Assembly: GCF_000719345.1 (NCBI RefSeq)
Contig: NZ_JOFX01000031.1
Location: 14,558-78,557, forward strand
Direction of reading: 5' to 3'
DNA length: 64,000 nt
From: Streptomyces sp. NRRL F-2664
GTDB lineage: Bacteria; Actinomycetota; Actinomycetes; Streptomycetales; Streptomycetaceae
The position numbers and the translations under genes are program-made. This document shows positions 1-7,492 of this stretch, piece by piece (within the stretch, counting starts at the first letter, position 1; each line of letters opens with the position of its first letter). The notes beneath the pieces were generated by a model that was not told the DNA's origin, ran no database searches, and saw nothing but the letters and a program-made list of their open reading frames with translations.

Positions 1-71
1 GAATGGCATACACGGATGTCTCAAACACATCTGCCCGTGAGGGCTTGCGGGTTCGAGTCCCGCACCCGGCA
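1..71 (+). tRNA. tRNA-Leu (anticodon CAA), 5' end cut by window edge
   Basis: The anticodon stem-loop has loop CTCAAAC, giving anticodon CAA, which reads TTG. It is followed by a long class II variable arm (CTGCCCGTGAGGGCTTG), then the T arm GCGGGTTCGAGTCCCGC, then the 3' acceptor half ACCCGGC and discriminator A. The long variable arm plus this anticodon identify tRNA-Leu. The 5' acceptor strand and part of the D arm lie outside the window. CCA is not encoded; the sequence continues CTG after the discriminator. Confidence 0.9.
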
Positions 72-80
72 CTGCGTTCG

Positions 81-119
81 AAAAGTGGACGTTCACCTTC
101 GCGTGAACGTCCACTTTTT
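81..119 (+). terminator. Intrinsic terminator after tRNA-Leu
   Basis: A perfect 16-bp stem pairs AAAAGTGGACGTTCAC (81-96) with GTGAACGTCCACTTTT (103-118) around a 6-nt loop and ends in a run of T. It lies 10 nt after the tRNA and is a classic rho-independent terminator. Confidence 0.9.
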
Positions 120-136
120 GCTACGCGCAGCCACTC

Positions 137-937
137 ATGGTCACGCACAGTTGTTCCATGGAGTCCCACAGCCTCGACGTACGGCAAACAGCGCTATCCC
201 TGTTACGCGGCGGCGCGAGAAACGCGGACGTCGCACGCCACCTCGATGTCCCGCTCGGAACCGTCAGCTACTGGAAACACATAGACCGCCGCAAACGGGG
301 CGAGCCGGTTGCCATCCGACCGTCACTCCTGTGCCCTCGCTGCGACGGACGAGCTCTGGACCCCTCCGCCTACGCCTACCTGCTGGGCCTCTACCTCGGC
401 GACGGCCACATCAGCCACTACGTGAAGCACAAGGTCCCTAGCCTCGTGATCACCTTGGACAACGCGTGGCCCGGCATCCAGGACGAGGCAGAAGCCGCAC
501 TGCACGCCGTCTTTCCGCACAATGCCACGTGTCGCGTGCGAACCGTCGGAGCACAGAACATGAAGGTGTACTTCAAGCACCTGCCATGCCTGTTCCCGCA
601 GCACGCGCCGGGGAAGAAGCACGAGCGGCGGATCGTCCTCCAGGACTGGCAGCAGGAGATCGTCGACGCCCATCCCTGGGAGTTCGTCCGGGGGCTGATC
701 CACTCCGACGGGTGTCGGATCACCAACTGGACCGTGCGCAACGGCAAGCGCTACGAGTACCCGCGGTACTTCTTCACCAACAAGTCGGACGACATCCGCA
801 GGCTCTGTACCGACACGCTCACCGCGCTCGGCGTCGAGTGGACGATCCTGGCCCGCGGCGGTGACCCGTTCAACGTCTCCATCGCCCGGAAGGCGTCCGT
901 GGCGCTGATGGACGCCCACATCGGGCCGAAGTACTAG
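137..937 (+). CDS. Helix-turn-helix protein with LAGLIDADG-like homing-endonuclease fold
   Basis: This 266-residue protein begins with a helix-turn-helix of the Trp-repressor/transposase type (NADVARHLDVPLGTVSYWK, about residues 29-47), then a short CPRC knuckle. Two LAGLIDADG-like motifs follow: YLLGLYLGDGHI near residue 82 and FVRGLIHSDGCR near residue 181. The pairing of a DNA-binding head with a double-motif LAGLIDADG core suggests a DNA-binding or homing-type protein; whether it still cuts DNA cannot be told. Its codon 23 (203-205) is TTA, the rare codon read by the bldA tRNA in Streptomyces, so it may be developmentally controlled. No clear Shine-Dalgarno precedes either ATG (137 or 158). 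It lies 66 nt after a tRNA gene, and its stop overlaps the convergent acetyltransferase stop. Confidence 0.75.
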   Translation: MVTHSCSMESHSLDVRQTALSLLRGGARNADVARHLDVPLGTVSYWKHIDRRKRGEPVAIRPSLLCPRCDGRALDPSAYAYLLGLYLGDGHISHYVKHKVPSLVITLDNAWPGIQDEAEAALHAVFPHNATCRVRTVGAQNMKVYFKHLPCLFPQHAPGKKHERRIVLQDWQQEIVDAHPWEFVRGLIHSDGCRITNWTVRNGKRYEYPRYFFTNKSDDIRRLCTDTLTALGVEWTILARGGDPFNVSIARKASVALMDAHIGPKY

Positions 938-1518
938 GGGCCCGGTTCGGGGTCGGTGGCGAGGCGGGCGTGGAGGTGTTCGTCGTGGTGGCGGCCGTCG
1001 CCGAAGAGGTGGGACGCGCGCAGGGTGCCCTCGGGGAGGTAGCCGCAGCGGTGGGCGACGCGGCAGGAGGCGTCGTTGCCGGTGGCGTGGGCGAGTTCGA
1101 TGCGGCGGGCGTCGGCGGTGCGGAAGCCCCAGGTGGTGACGGCCCTGGTGGTGCGGGTGGCGAGGCCGCGGCCTCGGGCGGCCGGGAGGAACCAGTAGCC
1201 GATCATGGCCAGGCCGTCCGCGCGGTCGGTCCAGCGGAGGTTGACGGTGCCGAGGAGGGCTCCGTCGGTGGCGGCGAGCACGGCGAAGGCGGCGCCTGTG
1301 CCGCGGTCCCAGCCGTCCTCGCGGGTTTCGAGCCAGGCTCGGGCGGCTGTGTGGTCGGCTGCCGGGAGGGGGTTCCAGAGGGCGATCGTCGGGTCGGCTG
1401 CAGCGGTGACGAGGTCGTCGAGGAGTTCCGGTCCGGCGGGCCGGCGGCCCCAGGGGTGGAGCTGTATGTCGCCGAGGTCGAGCGTGGTGCGGGTGAAGTT
1501 CCGTGTGGAGGTGCTCAT
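934..1518 (-). CDS. GNAT-family N-acetyltransferase (RimJ/RimL type)
   Basis: The protein (194 residues) has the GNAT acetyl-CoA-binding core: a strand pair around GTVNLRW, then YWFLPAARGRGLATRTT with the R-G-x-G-x-A pyrophosphate loop, and a C-terminal GYLPEGTLRAS segment typical of RimJ/RimL-like enzymes that modify protein N termini or small amines. I start at the ATG of MSTSTRNF because the upstream codons (GWRRARRPSRKGA) do not resemble the family. The substrate is unknown. Its stop codon overlaps by 4 nt the stop of the LAGLIDADG-like gene on the other strand. Confidence 0.85.
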   Translation of the reverse strand: MSTSTRNFTRTTLDLGDIQLHPWGRRPAGPELLDDLVTAAADPTIALWNPLPAADHTAARAWLETREDGWDRGTGAAFAVLAATDGALLGTVNLRWTDRADGLAMIGYWFLPAARGRGLATRTTRAVTTWGFRTADARRIELAHATGNDASCRVAHRCGYLPEGTLRASHLFGDGRHHDEHLHARLATDPEPGP

Positions 1519-1649
1519 GGCGCCCTTCCTACTCGGCCGTCGGGCCCGTCGCCAGCCCATTTCCTCCGGTCGGGGCAGGTCGCCGTCGCCACCGAGGGGG
1601 TGACCGCAGGGCCTGAAGTCGGCTTGGGATCACAGGGGTGTGGTGGTGT

Positions 1650-1678
1650 GCGCCGGGCCGCTCGGTGGGGCCCGGCGC
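1650..1678 (-). terminator. GC-rich hairpin downstream of pyk
   Basis: The stem GCGCCGGGCC (1650-1659) pairs with GGCCCGGCGC (1669-1678) just beyond the pyruvate kinase stop at 1695. There is no T-run, which is common for Streptomyces terminators. Confidence 0.6.
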
Positions 1679-1694
1679 GGTGGTGCGTGGGGGG

Positions 1695-3122
1695 TCAGCG
1701 GACGGGGTCGCCGATGTGGTGGATGCGGACGAGGTTGGTGGAGCCGCTGACGCCGGGGGGTGAGCCGGCGGTGATGACGACGGTGTCGCCGGGGATGCAG
1801 CGGCCGATGCGCAGGAGTTCTTCTTCGACCTGGGCGACCATGGCGTCGGTGGAGTCGACGTGGGGGCCGAGGAAGGTTTCGACGCCCCAGGTGAGGTTGA
1901 GTTGGGAGCGGGTGGCGGGGTCGGGGGTGAAGGCGAGGAGGGGGATGGGTGAGCGGTAGCGGGAGAGGCGGCGGACGGTGTCGCCGCTCTGGGTGAAGGC
2001 GACGAGGAACTTGGCGTCGAGGAAGTCGCCCATTTCGGCGGCTGCGCGGGCGACGGCTCCGCCTTGGGTGCGGGGCTTGTTGCGGTCGGTGAGGGGCGGG
2101 AGGCCTTTGGCGAGGATGTCCTCTTCGGCGGCTTCGACGATGCGGGACATGGTGCGGACGGTGTCGACGGGGTATTTGCCGACGCTGGTTTCGCCGGAGA
2201 GCATGACGGCGTCGGTGCCGTCGATGACGGCGTTGGCGACGTCGGAGGCTTCGGCGCGGGTGGGGCGGGAGTTGTCGATCATCGAGTCGAGCATCTGGGT
2301 GGCGACGATGACGGGTTTGGCGTTGCGCTTGGCGAGTTTGATGGCGCGCTTTTGGACGATGGGGACGTGTTCCAGGGGCATTTCGACGCCGAGGTCGCCG
2401 CGGGCGACCATGATGCCGTCGAAGGCGGCGACGATGTCGTCGATGTTGTCGACGGCCTGGGGTTTTTCGATTTTGGCCATGACGGGGAGGCGGCGGCCTT
2501 CTTCGTCCATGATGCGGTGGACGTCTTCGATGTCGCGGCCGGTGCGGACGAAGGAGAGGGCGATGACGTCGGCGCCGGTGCGCAGGGCCCAGCGGAGGTC
2601 GTCGATGTCCTTGTCGGAGAGGGCGGGGACGGAGACGGCTACGCCGGGGAGGTTGAGGCCTTTGTGGTCGGAGACCATGCCGCCTTCGATGACGCGGGTG
2701 TGGACGCGGGGTCCGTCGACGTGGGTGACTTCGAGGGTGACGCGGCCGTCGTCGACGAGGATGCGTTCGCCGGTGGTGACGTCGGTGGCGAGTCCTTTGT
2801 AGGTGGTGCCGCAGGTGTGGCGGTCGCCTTCGTGGTCTTCGACGGTGATGGTGAAGTCGTCGCCGCGTTCAAGGAGTACGGGGCCTTCGTGGAAGCGGCC
2901 GAGGCGGATCTTCGGGCCTTGAAGGTCGGCGAGGATTCCGACGCTGCGGCCGGTTTCGTCGGAGGCCTTGCGTACGCGGTGGTAGCGCTCCTCGTGTTCG
3001 GCGTAGGTGCCGTGGCTGAGGTTGAGTCGGGCGATGTCCATTCCGGCTTCGACCAGGGCTTTGATCTGGTCGTATGAGTCGGTGGCGGGGCCCAGGGTAC
3101 ATACGATTTTCGCTCGGCGCAT
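1695..3122 (-). CDS. pyk: Pyruvate kinase
   Basis: This is a full-length 475-residue pyruvate kinase, making pyruvate and ATP from phosphoenolpyruvate and ADP in the last step of glycolysis. The N terminus MRRAKIVCTLGPA is typical. The barrel carries ILADLQGPKIRLG and the family signature VMAKIEKPQAVDNI with the catalytic Lys and metal-binding Glu. VARGDLGVE follows, then VATQMLDSM and PTRAEASDVANAV. A small B domain interrupts the barrel, and the C-terminal allosteric domain (about residue 350 on) is intact. It is transcribed alone, leftward, away from a promoter region rich in CAAC repeats. Confidence 0.97.
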   Translation of the reverse strand: MRRAKIVCTLGPATDSYDQIKALVEAGMDIARLNLSHGTYAEHEERYHRVRKASDETGRSVGILADLQGPKIRLGRFHEGPVLLERGDDFTITVEDHEGDRHTCGTTYKGLATDVTTGERILVDDGRVTLEVTHVDGPRVHTRVIEGGMVSDHKGLNLPGVAVSVPALSDKDIDDLRWALRTGADVIALSFVRTGRDIEDVHRIMDEEGRRLPVMAKIEKPQAVDNIDDIVAAFDGIMVARGDLGVEMPLEHVPIVQKRAIKLAKRNAKPVIVATQMLDSMIDNSRPTRAEASDVANAVIDGTDAVMLSGETSVGKYPVDTVRTMSRIVEAAEEDILAKGLPPLTDRNKPRTQGGAVARAAAEMGDFLDAKFLVAFTQSGDTVRRLSRYRSPIPLLAFTPDPATRSQLNLTWGVETFLGPHVDSTDAMVAQVEEELLRIGRCIPGDTVVITAGSPPGVSGSTNLVRIHHIGDPVR

Positions 3123-3176
3123 GGGGCGAGCCTATTCCCCTACCAGTGGGTAGGTAATCGCTTCCTGGTGTCCTCT

Positions 3177-3217
3177 CAACAACCGGTTGGCAAAAGGTTG
3201 TTGACAATTGTTGAATG
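3177..3217 (-). promoter_or_regulatory. CAAC/GTTG repeat cluster upstream of pyk
   Basis: This AT-richer stretch between pyk and the SIMPL gene holds the inverted repeat CAACAACC (3177-3184) / GGTTGTTG (3196-3203), followed by TTGACAATTGTTGAA centred on the palindrome ACAATTGT. It lies 55-95 nt upstream of the pyk start, so it is a likely promoter/operator region. The binding protein is unknown. Confidence 0.4.
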
Positions 3218-3219
3218 TG

Positions 3220-3249
3220 CGTGGGGGTGCTCTGATGAGCACCCCCACG
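3220..3249 (-). terminator. Terminator hairpin after SIMPL gene
   Basis: A perfect 13-bp stem pairs CGTGGGGGTGCTC (3220-3232) with GAGCACCCCCACG (3237-3249) around loop TGAT. It begins 19 nt past the stop of the SIMPL-domain gene. Confidence 0.8.
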
Positions 3250-3268
3250 GGCCCGTTTCGTCCGCGTT

Positions 3269-3976
3269 TCAGAGTTGGGGCGGGGTCATCGTGAAGCGGG
3301 CGTTCACCTGGGCGTGGACGGTCTGGCGCTGGGGTTCGAGGTCGAGGGGCGGGGGGCCCGCGTCCTCGGTGGTGCTGAAGGCCATGGTGCGCATGCCGGC
3401 GCCGGGTGCGGCGTAGGGGGTGGCGTCGTCGGCTCCGAGGTCGGCGAGTTCGACGAGGGCGGCGAGGCGGGCGCCGAGTGCTTCGGCGTATTCGCGGGCG
3501 CGCTGGACGGCTTCGAGGACGGCTTGGCGGCGGGCTTCGCCGTGGGCGGGCGAGGTGGGGCGCAGGGCCCACCAGGGGCCGTCGACCTGGGTGAGGTCGA
3601 GGTCGGCGAGGCGGGTGGTGAGTTCGCCGAGGGTGGTGAAGTCGCTGATTTCGGCGGTGATGTGGACGCGGCCGTGGTAGGCGCGGACGCGTTCGGCACG
3701 GCCGTGGCGGGTGAGTTCGGGGGTGATGGAGAGGGTGCCGGTTTCGAGTTTTTCGACGGTGTCGCCGTGGCTCTTGATGAGGTCGATGACGGCGTTGTTC
3801 CTGCGGGTGAGGTCTTCGAGGGCGGTGCGGCGGTCGGTGCCGCGGGCGCTGACGGTGATGCCGATGCGGGCGATTTCGGGGTCGACTTCGAGGCGGGCTT
3901 CGCCGCGGACTGCTACGCGGGGTACGTCGGGGGTGCCGTAGGGCTGGTGGGTGGTGTGCGCTGCGTCCTGGGTCAT
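3269..3976 (-). CDS. SIMPL-domain (DUF541) protein
   Basis: This 235-residue protein shows the SIMPL/DUF541 pattern: VAVRGEARLEVDPEIARIGITVSA at the start, a central helix with LETGTLSITPE, and a late block of REYAEALGARLAALVELAD. Family members include Bp26-like and signalling-associated proteins of poorly known role. No signal peptide is visible, so it is probably cytoplasmic. It is monocistronic, divergent from the 5'-nucleotidase gene and followed by a strong hairpin. A paralogue lies at 24697-25452. The biochemical function is unknown. Confidence 0.8.
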   Translation of the reverse strand: MTQDAAHTTHQPYGTPDVPRVAVRGEARLEVDPEIARIGITVSARGTDRRTALEDLTRRNNAVIDLIKSHGDTVEKLETGTLSITPELTRHGRAERVRAYHGRVHITAEISDFTTLGELTTRLADLDLTQVDGPWWALRPTSPAHGEARRQAVLEAVQRAREYAEALGARLAALVELADLGADDATPYAAPGAGMRTMAFSTTEDAGPPPLDLEPQRQTVHAQVNARFTMTPPQL

Positions 3977-4103
3977 GGATTCACTCTCGCACTGTCGCCC
4001 GTTCGGGTGTGGTCACCGGATCGAAACCTGGTGGGGGTGTTGCGTCTTGTTACCGGTGGGTCAGAATCTACGCGCGTTGTTCAGGCCTCGAAAGGGAGAC
4101 GGC

Positions 4104-5906
4104 ATGGCGTTCGACCGCAGGACTTTCATAGGGACCACGGCTGCGACCGGTGCGGCGGCGGCGCTGGCGGGGGCCGCGAGCACCCCGGCAGCCGCCGCGC
4201 AGCCGGACCGGGGCGGGCGGGGCCCGCGGACGTACGCGTTCACGGTGATGGGCACGACGGACCTGCACGGGAATGTCTTCAACTGGGACTACTTCACGGA
4301 CAGGGAGTTCGACGACAAGGCGCACAACGATGTCGGCCTGGCGAAGATCTCCACCCTCGTGGACCAGGTGCGGGCGGAGAAGGGGCGGTGCAACACGCTG
4401 CTCATCGACGCCGGTGACACCATCCAGGGCACGCAGTTGTCGTACTACTACGCGAAGGTCGATCCGATCACGGCGCGGCGTGGTCCGGTGCATCCGATGG
4501 CGCAGGCGATGAACGCGATCGGCTACGACGCGGCGGCGCTGGGGAACCACGAGTTCAATTACGGCATTCCGGTGCTGCGGAAGTTCGAGGAGCAGTGCGA
4601 CTTCCCGCTCCTGGGAGCGAACGCGCTGGATGCGAAGACGCTGCGGCCGGCGTTCGCGCCGTACAGCATGCATACGCTGCGCACCCCGCACGGGCGGGAT
4701 GCGAAGGTGGCGGTGCTGGGGCTGACGAATCCGGGGATCGCGCTGTGGGACAAGGCGAACGTGCAGGGGAGGATGACGTTCCCGGGTCTGGAGGAGCAGG
4801 CGGCGAAGTACGTGCCGCGGCTGCGTTCGATGGGTGCGGACGTGGTGATCGTGTCGGCGCACTCGGGGTCGAGCGGTACGTCGTCGTACGGTGACCAGCT
4901 TCCGTACGTCGAGAACGCTGCGGCGCTGGTGGCGGAGCAGGTGCCGGGGATCGACGCGATCCTGGTGGGGCACGCGCACACGGAGATCCCGGAGTACCGG
5001 GTGAGGAACAGGGCGACCGGCAAGGACGTGGTGCTGTCGGAGCCGCTGAAGTGGGGGCAGCGGCTGACGCTGTTCGACTTCGAGCTGACCTGGGAGAAGG
5101 GCCGCTGGTCGGTGGCGAAGGTCGCGGCGAAGGTGCTGAACTCGAACACGGTGGCGGAGGACGTGAAGATCACGCGGCTGCTGTCGGACGAGCACCGCAA
5201 GGTCGTGGCGTACGTGAACCAGGTGATCGGTACGTCGACGCAGGCGATGACGTCGGCGGAGGGCCCGGTGAAGGACGTGCCGATCATCGACCTGATCAAC
5301 CATGTGCAGGCGGAGACGGTGAAGGCGGCTCTGGCCGGTACGGAGTGGGCGTCGCTGCCGGTGCTGTCGCAGGCGTCGTGCTTCTCGCGGACGGCGGCGA
5401 TCCCGGCCGGGCAGGTGACGATCCGGGACGCGGCGGGTCTCTACCCGTTCGAGAACACGATGGAGGCGCGACTGCTGACGGGTGCGCAGCTGAAGGACTA
5501 CCTGGAGTTCTCGGCGCGGTACTTCGTGCGGACGGCGCCGGGTGAGGCGGTGGATCCGGCGAAGCTGACGAACGCGGACGGCATTCCGGACTACAACTAC
5601 GACGCGGTGTACGGGCTGGCGTACGACATCGACATCGCGCAGCCGGCGGGGTCGCGGATCACGGGGCTGTCCTTCCTGGGGAAGGCGGTGGATCCGGCGG
5701 CGCAGTTCGTGCTGGCGGTGAACAACTACCGGGCGTCGGGCGGCGGGAACTTCCCGCACGTGCCGCAGGCCAAGCAGCTGTGGTCGAACTCGGACGAGAT
5801 CCGCAACACGATCATTTCGTGGGTGAAGGCGAAGGGGACGATCGATCCGGCGCAGTTCGCGTCGGTGGACTGGCGGCTGACGCGGGCGGGCGTGCCGGTG
5901 TTCTAG
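4104..5906 (+). CDS. Tat-exported bifunctional metallophosphatase/5'-nucleotidase
   Basis: The 600-residue protein begins with a twin-arginine-type signal (MAFDRRTFIGTTAATGAAAA, cleavage near AAAA-QPD), so it is likely exported folded. The metallophosphoesterase domain has all blocks: TDLHGN near residue 52, DAGDTIQG near 97, GNHEFNYG, and GHAHTEIPE. The C-terminal nucleotidase domain carries FSRTAAIPAGQVTIRD and the LYPFENT substrate loop. It should hydrolyse nucleotides or 2',3'-cyclic nucleotides outside the membrane, releasing phosphate and nucleosides. I choose ATG 4104 because AAAGGGAG sits 6-9 nt upstream and the signal peptide begins there; a longer reading frame has no such support. 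Confidence 0.93.
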   Translation: MAFDRRTFIGTTAATGAAAALAGAASTPAAAAQPDRGGRGPRTYAFTVMGTTDLHGNVFNWDYFTDREFDDKAHNDVGLAKISTLVDQVRAEKGRCNTLLIDAGDTIQGTQLSYYYAKVDPITARRGPVHPMAQAMNAIGYDAAALGNHEFNYGIPVLRKFEEQCDFPLLGANALDAKTLRPAFAPYSMHTLRTPHGRDAKVAVLGLTNPGIALWDKANVQGRMTFPGLEEQAAKYVPRLRSMGADVVIVSAHSGSSGTSSYGDQLPYVENAAALVAEQVPGIDAILVGHAHTEIPEYRVRNRATGKDVVLSEPLKWGQRLTLFDFELTWEKGRWSVAKVAAKVLNSNTVAEDVKITRLLSDEHRKVVAYVNQVIGTSTQAMTSAEGPVKDVPIIDLINHVQAETVKAALAGTEWASLPVLSQASCFSRTAAIPAGQVTIRDAAGLYPFENTMEARLLTGAQLKDYLEFSARYFVRTAPGEAVDPAKLTNADGIPDYNYDAVYGLAYDIDIAQPAGSRITGLSFLGKAVDPAAQFVLAVNNYRASGGGNFPHVPQAKQLWSNSDEIRNTIISWVKAKGTIDPAQFASVDWRLTRAGVPVF

Positions 5907-5922
5907 CGGGCGGCCGTTCGTG

Positions 5923-5956
5923 GGGGCCGGTGTCCGCGGCGGCGGACACCGGCCCC
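5923..5956. terminator. Bidirectional terminator between convergent genes
   Basis: A perfect 15-bp stem pairs GGGGCCGGTGTCCGC (5923-5937) with GCGGACACCGGCCCC (5942-5956). It sits between the 5'-nucleotidase stop and the convergent monooxygenase stop and could serve both. Confidence 0.85.
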
Positions 5957-6082
5957 GCGTGTGTTGCGGGTGTCGGTGCGGACGAGGTGTGCGGGGACGG
6001 CGGCGTCGGGCGCGGCGCCGTGTCCGTGCCGGTGGGCGGTGAGGCGGCGGAGGGGGGCCGCCGGGGGTCCCCTGGGCAGCGC

Positions 6083-7492
6083 CTACGGGTGTTCGACGAG
6101 CGGGAGCAGTTCGCCGGTGGGGCGGGGGCGGGTGTGTTCGCGCTGTTCGAGGCCGAAGGTGGTGAAGGCGGTGCGCGGGGGCTGGGGGTAGGGCTCTTTG
6201 CCGGTGAGGGCGTTGAGGATGGCGGCGCTGCGCCAGGCGGCGAGGCCGAGGTCGGGGGCGCCGACGCCGTGGGTGTGGCGTTCGCCGTTCTGGACGAAGA
6301 TGCTGCCGGTGACGGAGGGGTCGAGGACCATCCGGTAGCGGTCGTCGATGCGGGGGCGGCCGGAGGAGTCCTTGCGCAGGTAGGGGTCGAGGCCGGCGAG
6401 GAGGCGGGTGAGGGGTCGTTCCTGGTAGCCGGTGGCGAGGACGACGGCGTCGGTGGTGAGGCGGGAGCGGGCGCCCTGTTCGGTGTGTTCGAGGTGGAGT
6501 TCGACTTTGGTGGTGGCGACGCGTCCGGCGGTGCGGACGGTGACTCCGGGGGTGAGGACGGCATCCGGCCAGCCGCCGTGGAGGGTGCGCCGGTAGAGCT
6601 CGTCGTGGATGGCGGCGATGGTGGCGGCGTCGATGCCCTTGTGGAGCTGCCACTGGGCGGGGACGAGGTGGTCGCGTACCGGTTCGGGGAGGGCGTGGAA
6701 GTAGCGGGTGTAGTCGGGGGTGAAGTGTTCGAGGCCGAGCTTGGAGTACTCCATGGGGGCGAAGGAGGGGGTGCGGGCGAGCCAGGTGAGGCGTTCGCGG
6801 CCGGCGGGGCGGGCGCGGAGCAGGTCGAGGAAGACCTCGGCGCCGGACTGGCCCGAGCCGATGACGGTGACGTGGTCCGCGCCGAGGATGCGCTGCCGGT
6901 TGTCGAGGTAGTCGGCGGAGTGGATGACGGGGACGGTGGGGGCGTCGGCGAGGGGGCGCAGGGATTCGGGGATGTGGGGGGCGGTGCCGATACCGAGGGC
7001 GAGGTTGCGGGTGTAGGTGCGGCCGAGGGCTTCGGCTTCGCCGGCGCGGTCGAGCTGGGTGTAGTCGACTTCGAAGAGGTCGCGTTCGGGGTTCCAGCGG
7101 ACGGCGTCGACCTGGTGGCCGAAGTGGAGTCCGGGGACGCGGCCGGCGACCCAGCGGCAGTAGGCGTCGTATTCGGCGCGGTGGATGTGGAACTGCTCGG
7201 CGAAGTAGAAGGGGTAGAGCCGTTCCTTGTGCTTGAGGTAGCTGAGGAAGCTCCAGGGGCTGGCGGGGTCGGCGAGGGTGACGAGGTCGGCGAGGAAGGG
7301 GACTTGGAGGGTGGCGCCCTCGATGAGGAGTCCGGGGTGCCAGCGGAAGTCGCGGCGCTGCTCGTAGAAGGCGGTGGCGAGTTCGCCCGCTCCCTGCTGG
7401 GGGAGGCCGTGGGCGAGGGCGGCGAGGGACAGGTTGGACGGTCCGATGCCGATTCCGACGAGGTCGTGGGGTGCATCGAGCTGGGCGGTCAT
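6083..7492 (-). CDS. L-lysine/L-ornithine N6-monooxygenase (DesB-like)
   Basis: The 469-residue flavoprotein of the SidA/IucD/DesB family N-hydroxylates the side-chain amine of lysine, ornithine or a derived diamine for hydroxamate siderophores. The FAD site is GIGIGPSNLSLA near residue 13. The substrate/FAD region has FRWHPGLLIEGATLQVPFL and SPWSFLSYLKHKERLYPFY, the NADPH site is VIGSGQSGAEV near residue 205, and the LATGYQ block follows. ATG 7492 overlaps the upstream decarboxylase stop by 4 nt, giving translational coupling. In the desferrioxamine operon the decarboxylase-monooxygenase pair is followed by an acyltransferase and an NIS synthetase; neither is here, because the next gene is convergent. 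Confidence 0.9.
   Translation of the reverse strand: MTAQLDAPHDLVGIGIGPSNLSLAALAHGLPQQGAGELATAFYEQRRDFRWHPGLLIEGATLQVPFLADLVTLADPASPWSFLSYLKHKERLYPFYFAEQFHIHRAEYDAYCRWVAGRVPGLHFGHQVDAVRWNPERDLFEVDYTQLDRAGEAEALGRTYTRNLALGIGTAPHIPESLRPLADAPTVPVIHSADYLDNRQRILGADHVTVIGSGQSGAEVFLDLLRARPAGRERLTWLARTPSFAPMEYSKLGLEHFTPDYTRYFHALPEPVRDHLVPAQWQLHKGIDAATIAAIHDELYRRTLHGGWPDAVLTPGVTVRTAGRVATTKVELHLEHTEQGARSRLTTDAVVLATGYQERPLTRLLAGLDPYLRKDSSGRPRIDDRYRMVLDPSVTGSIFVQNGERHTHGVGAPDLGLAAWRSAAILNALTGKEPYPQPPRTAFTTFGLEQREHTRPRPTGELLPLVEHP

Noticed and set aside
3951..4103. Upstream extension of the 5'-nucleotidase frame
   Set aside because: The Tat-type signal begins at ATG 4104 with AAAGGGAG ahead of it; the extension lacks a ribosome site and overlaps the divergent SIMPL gene start.
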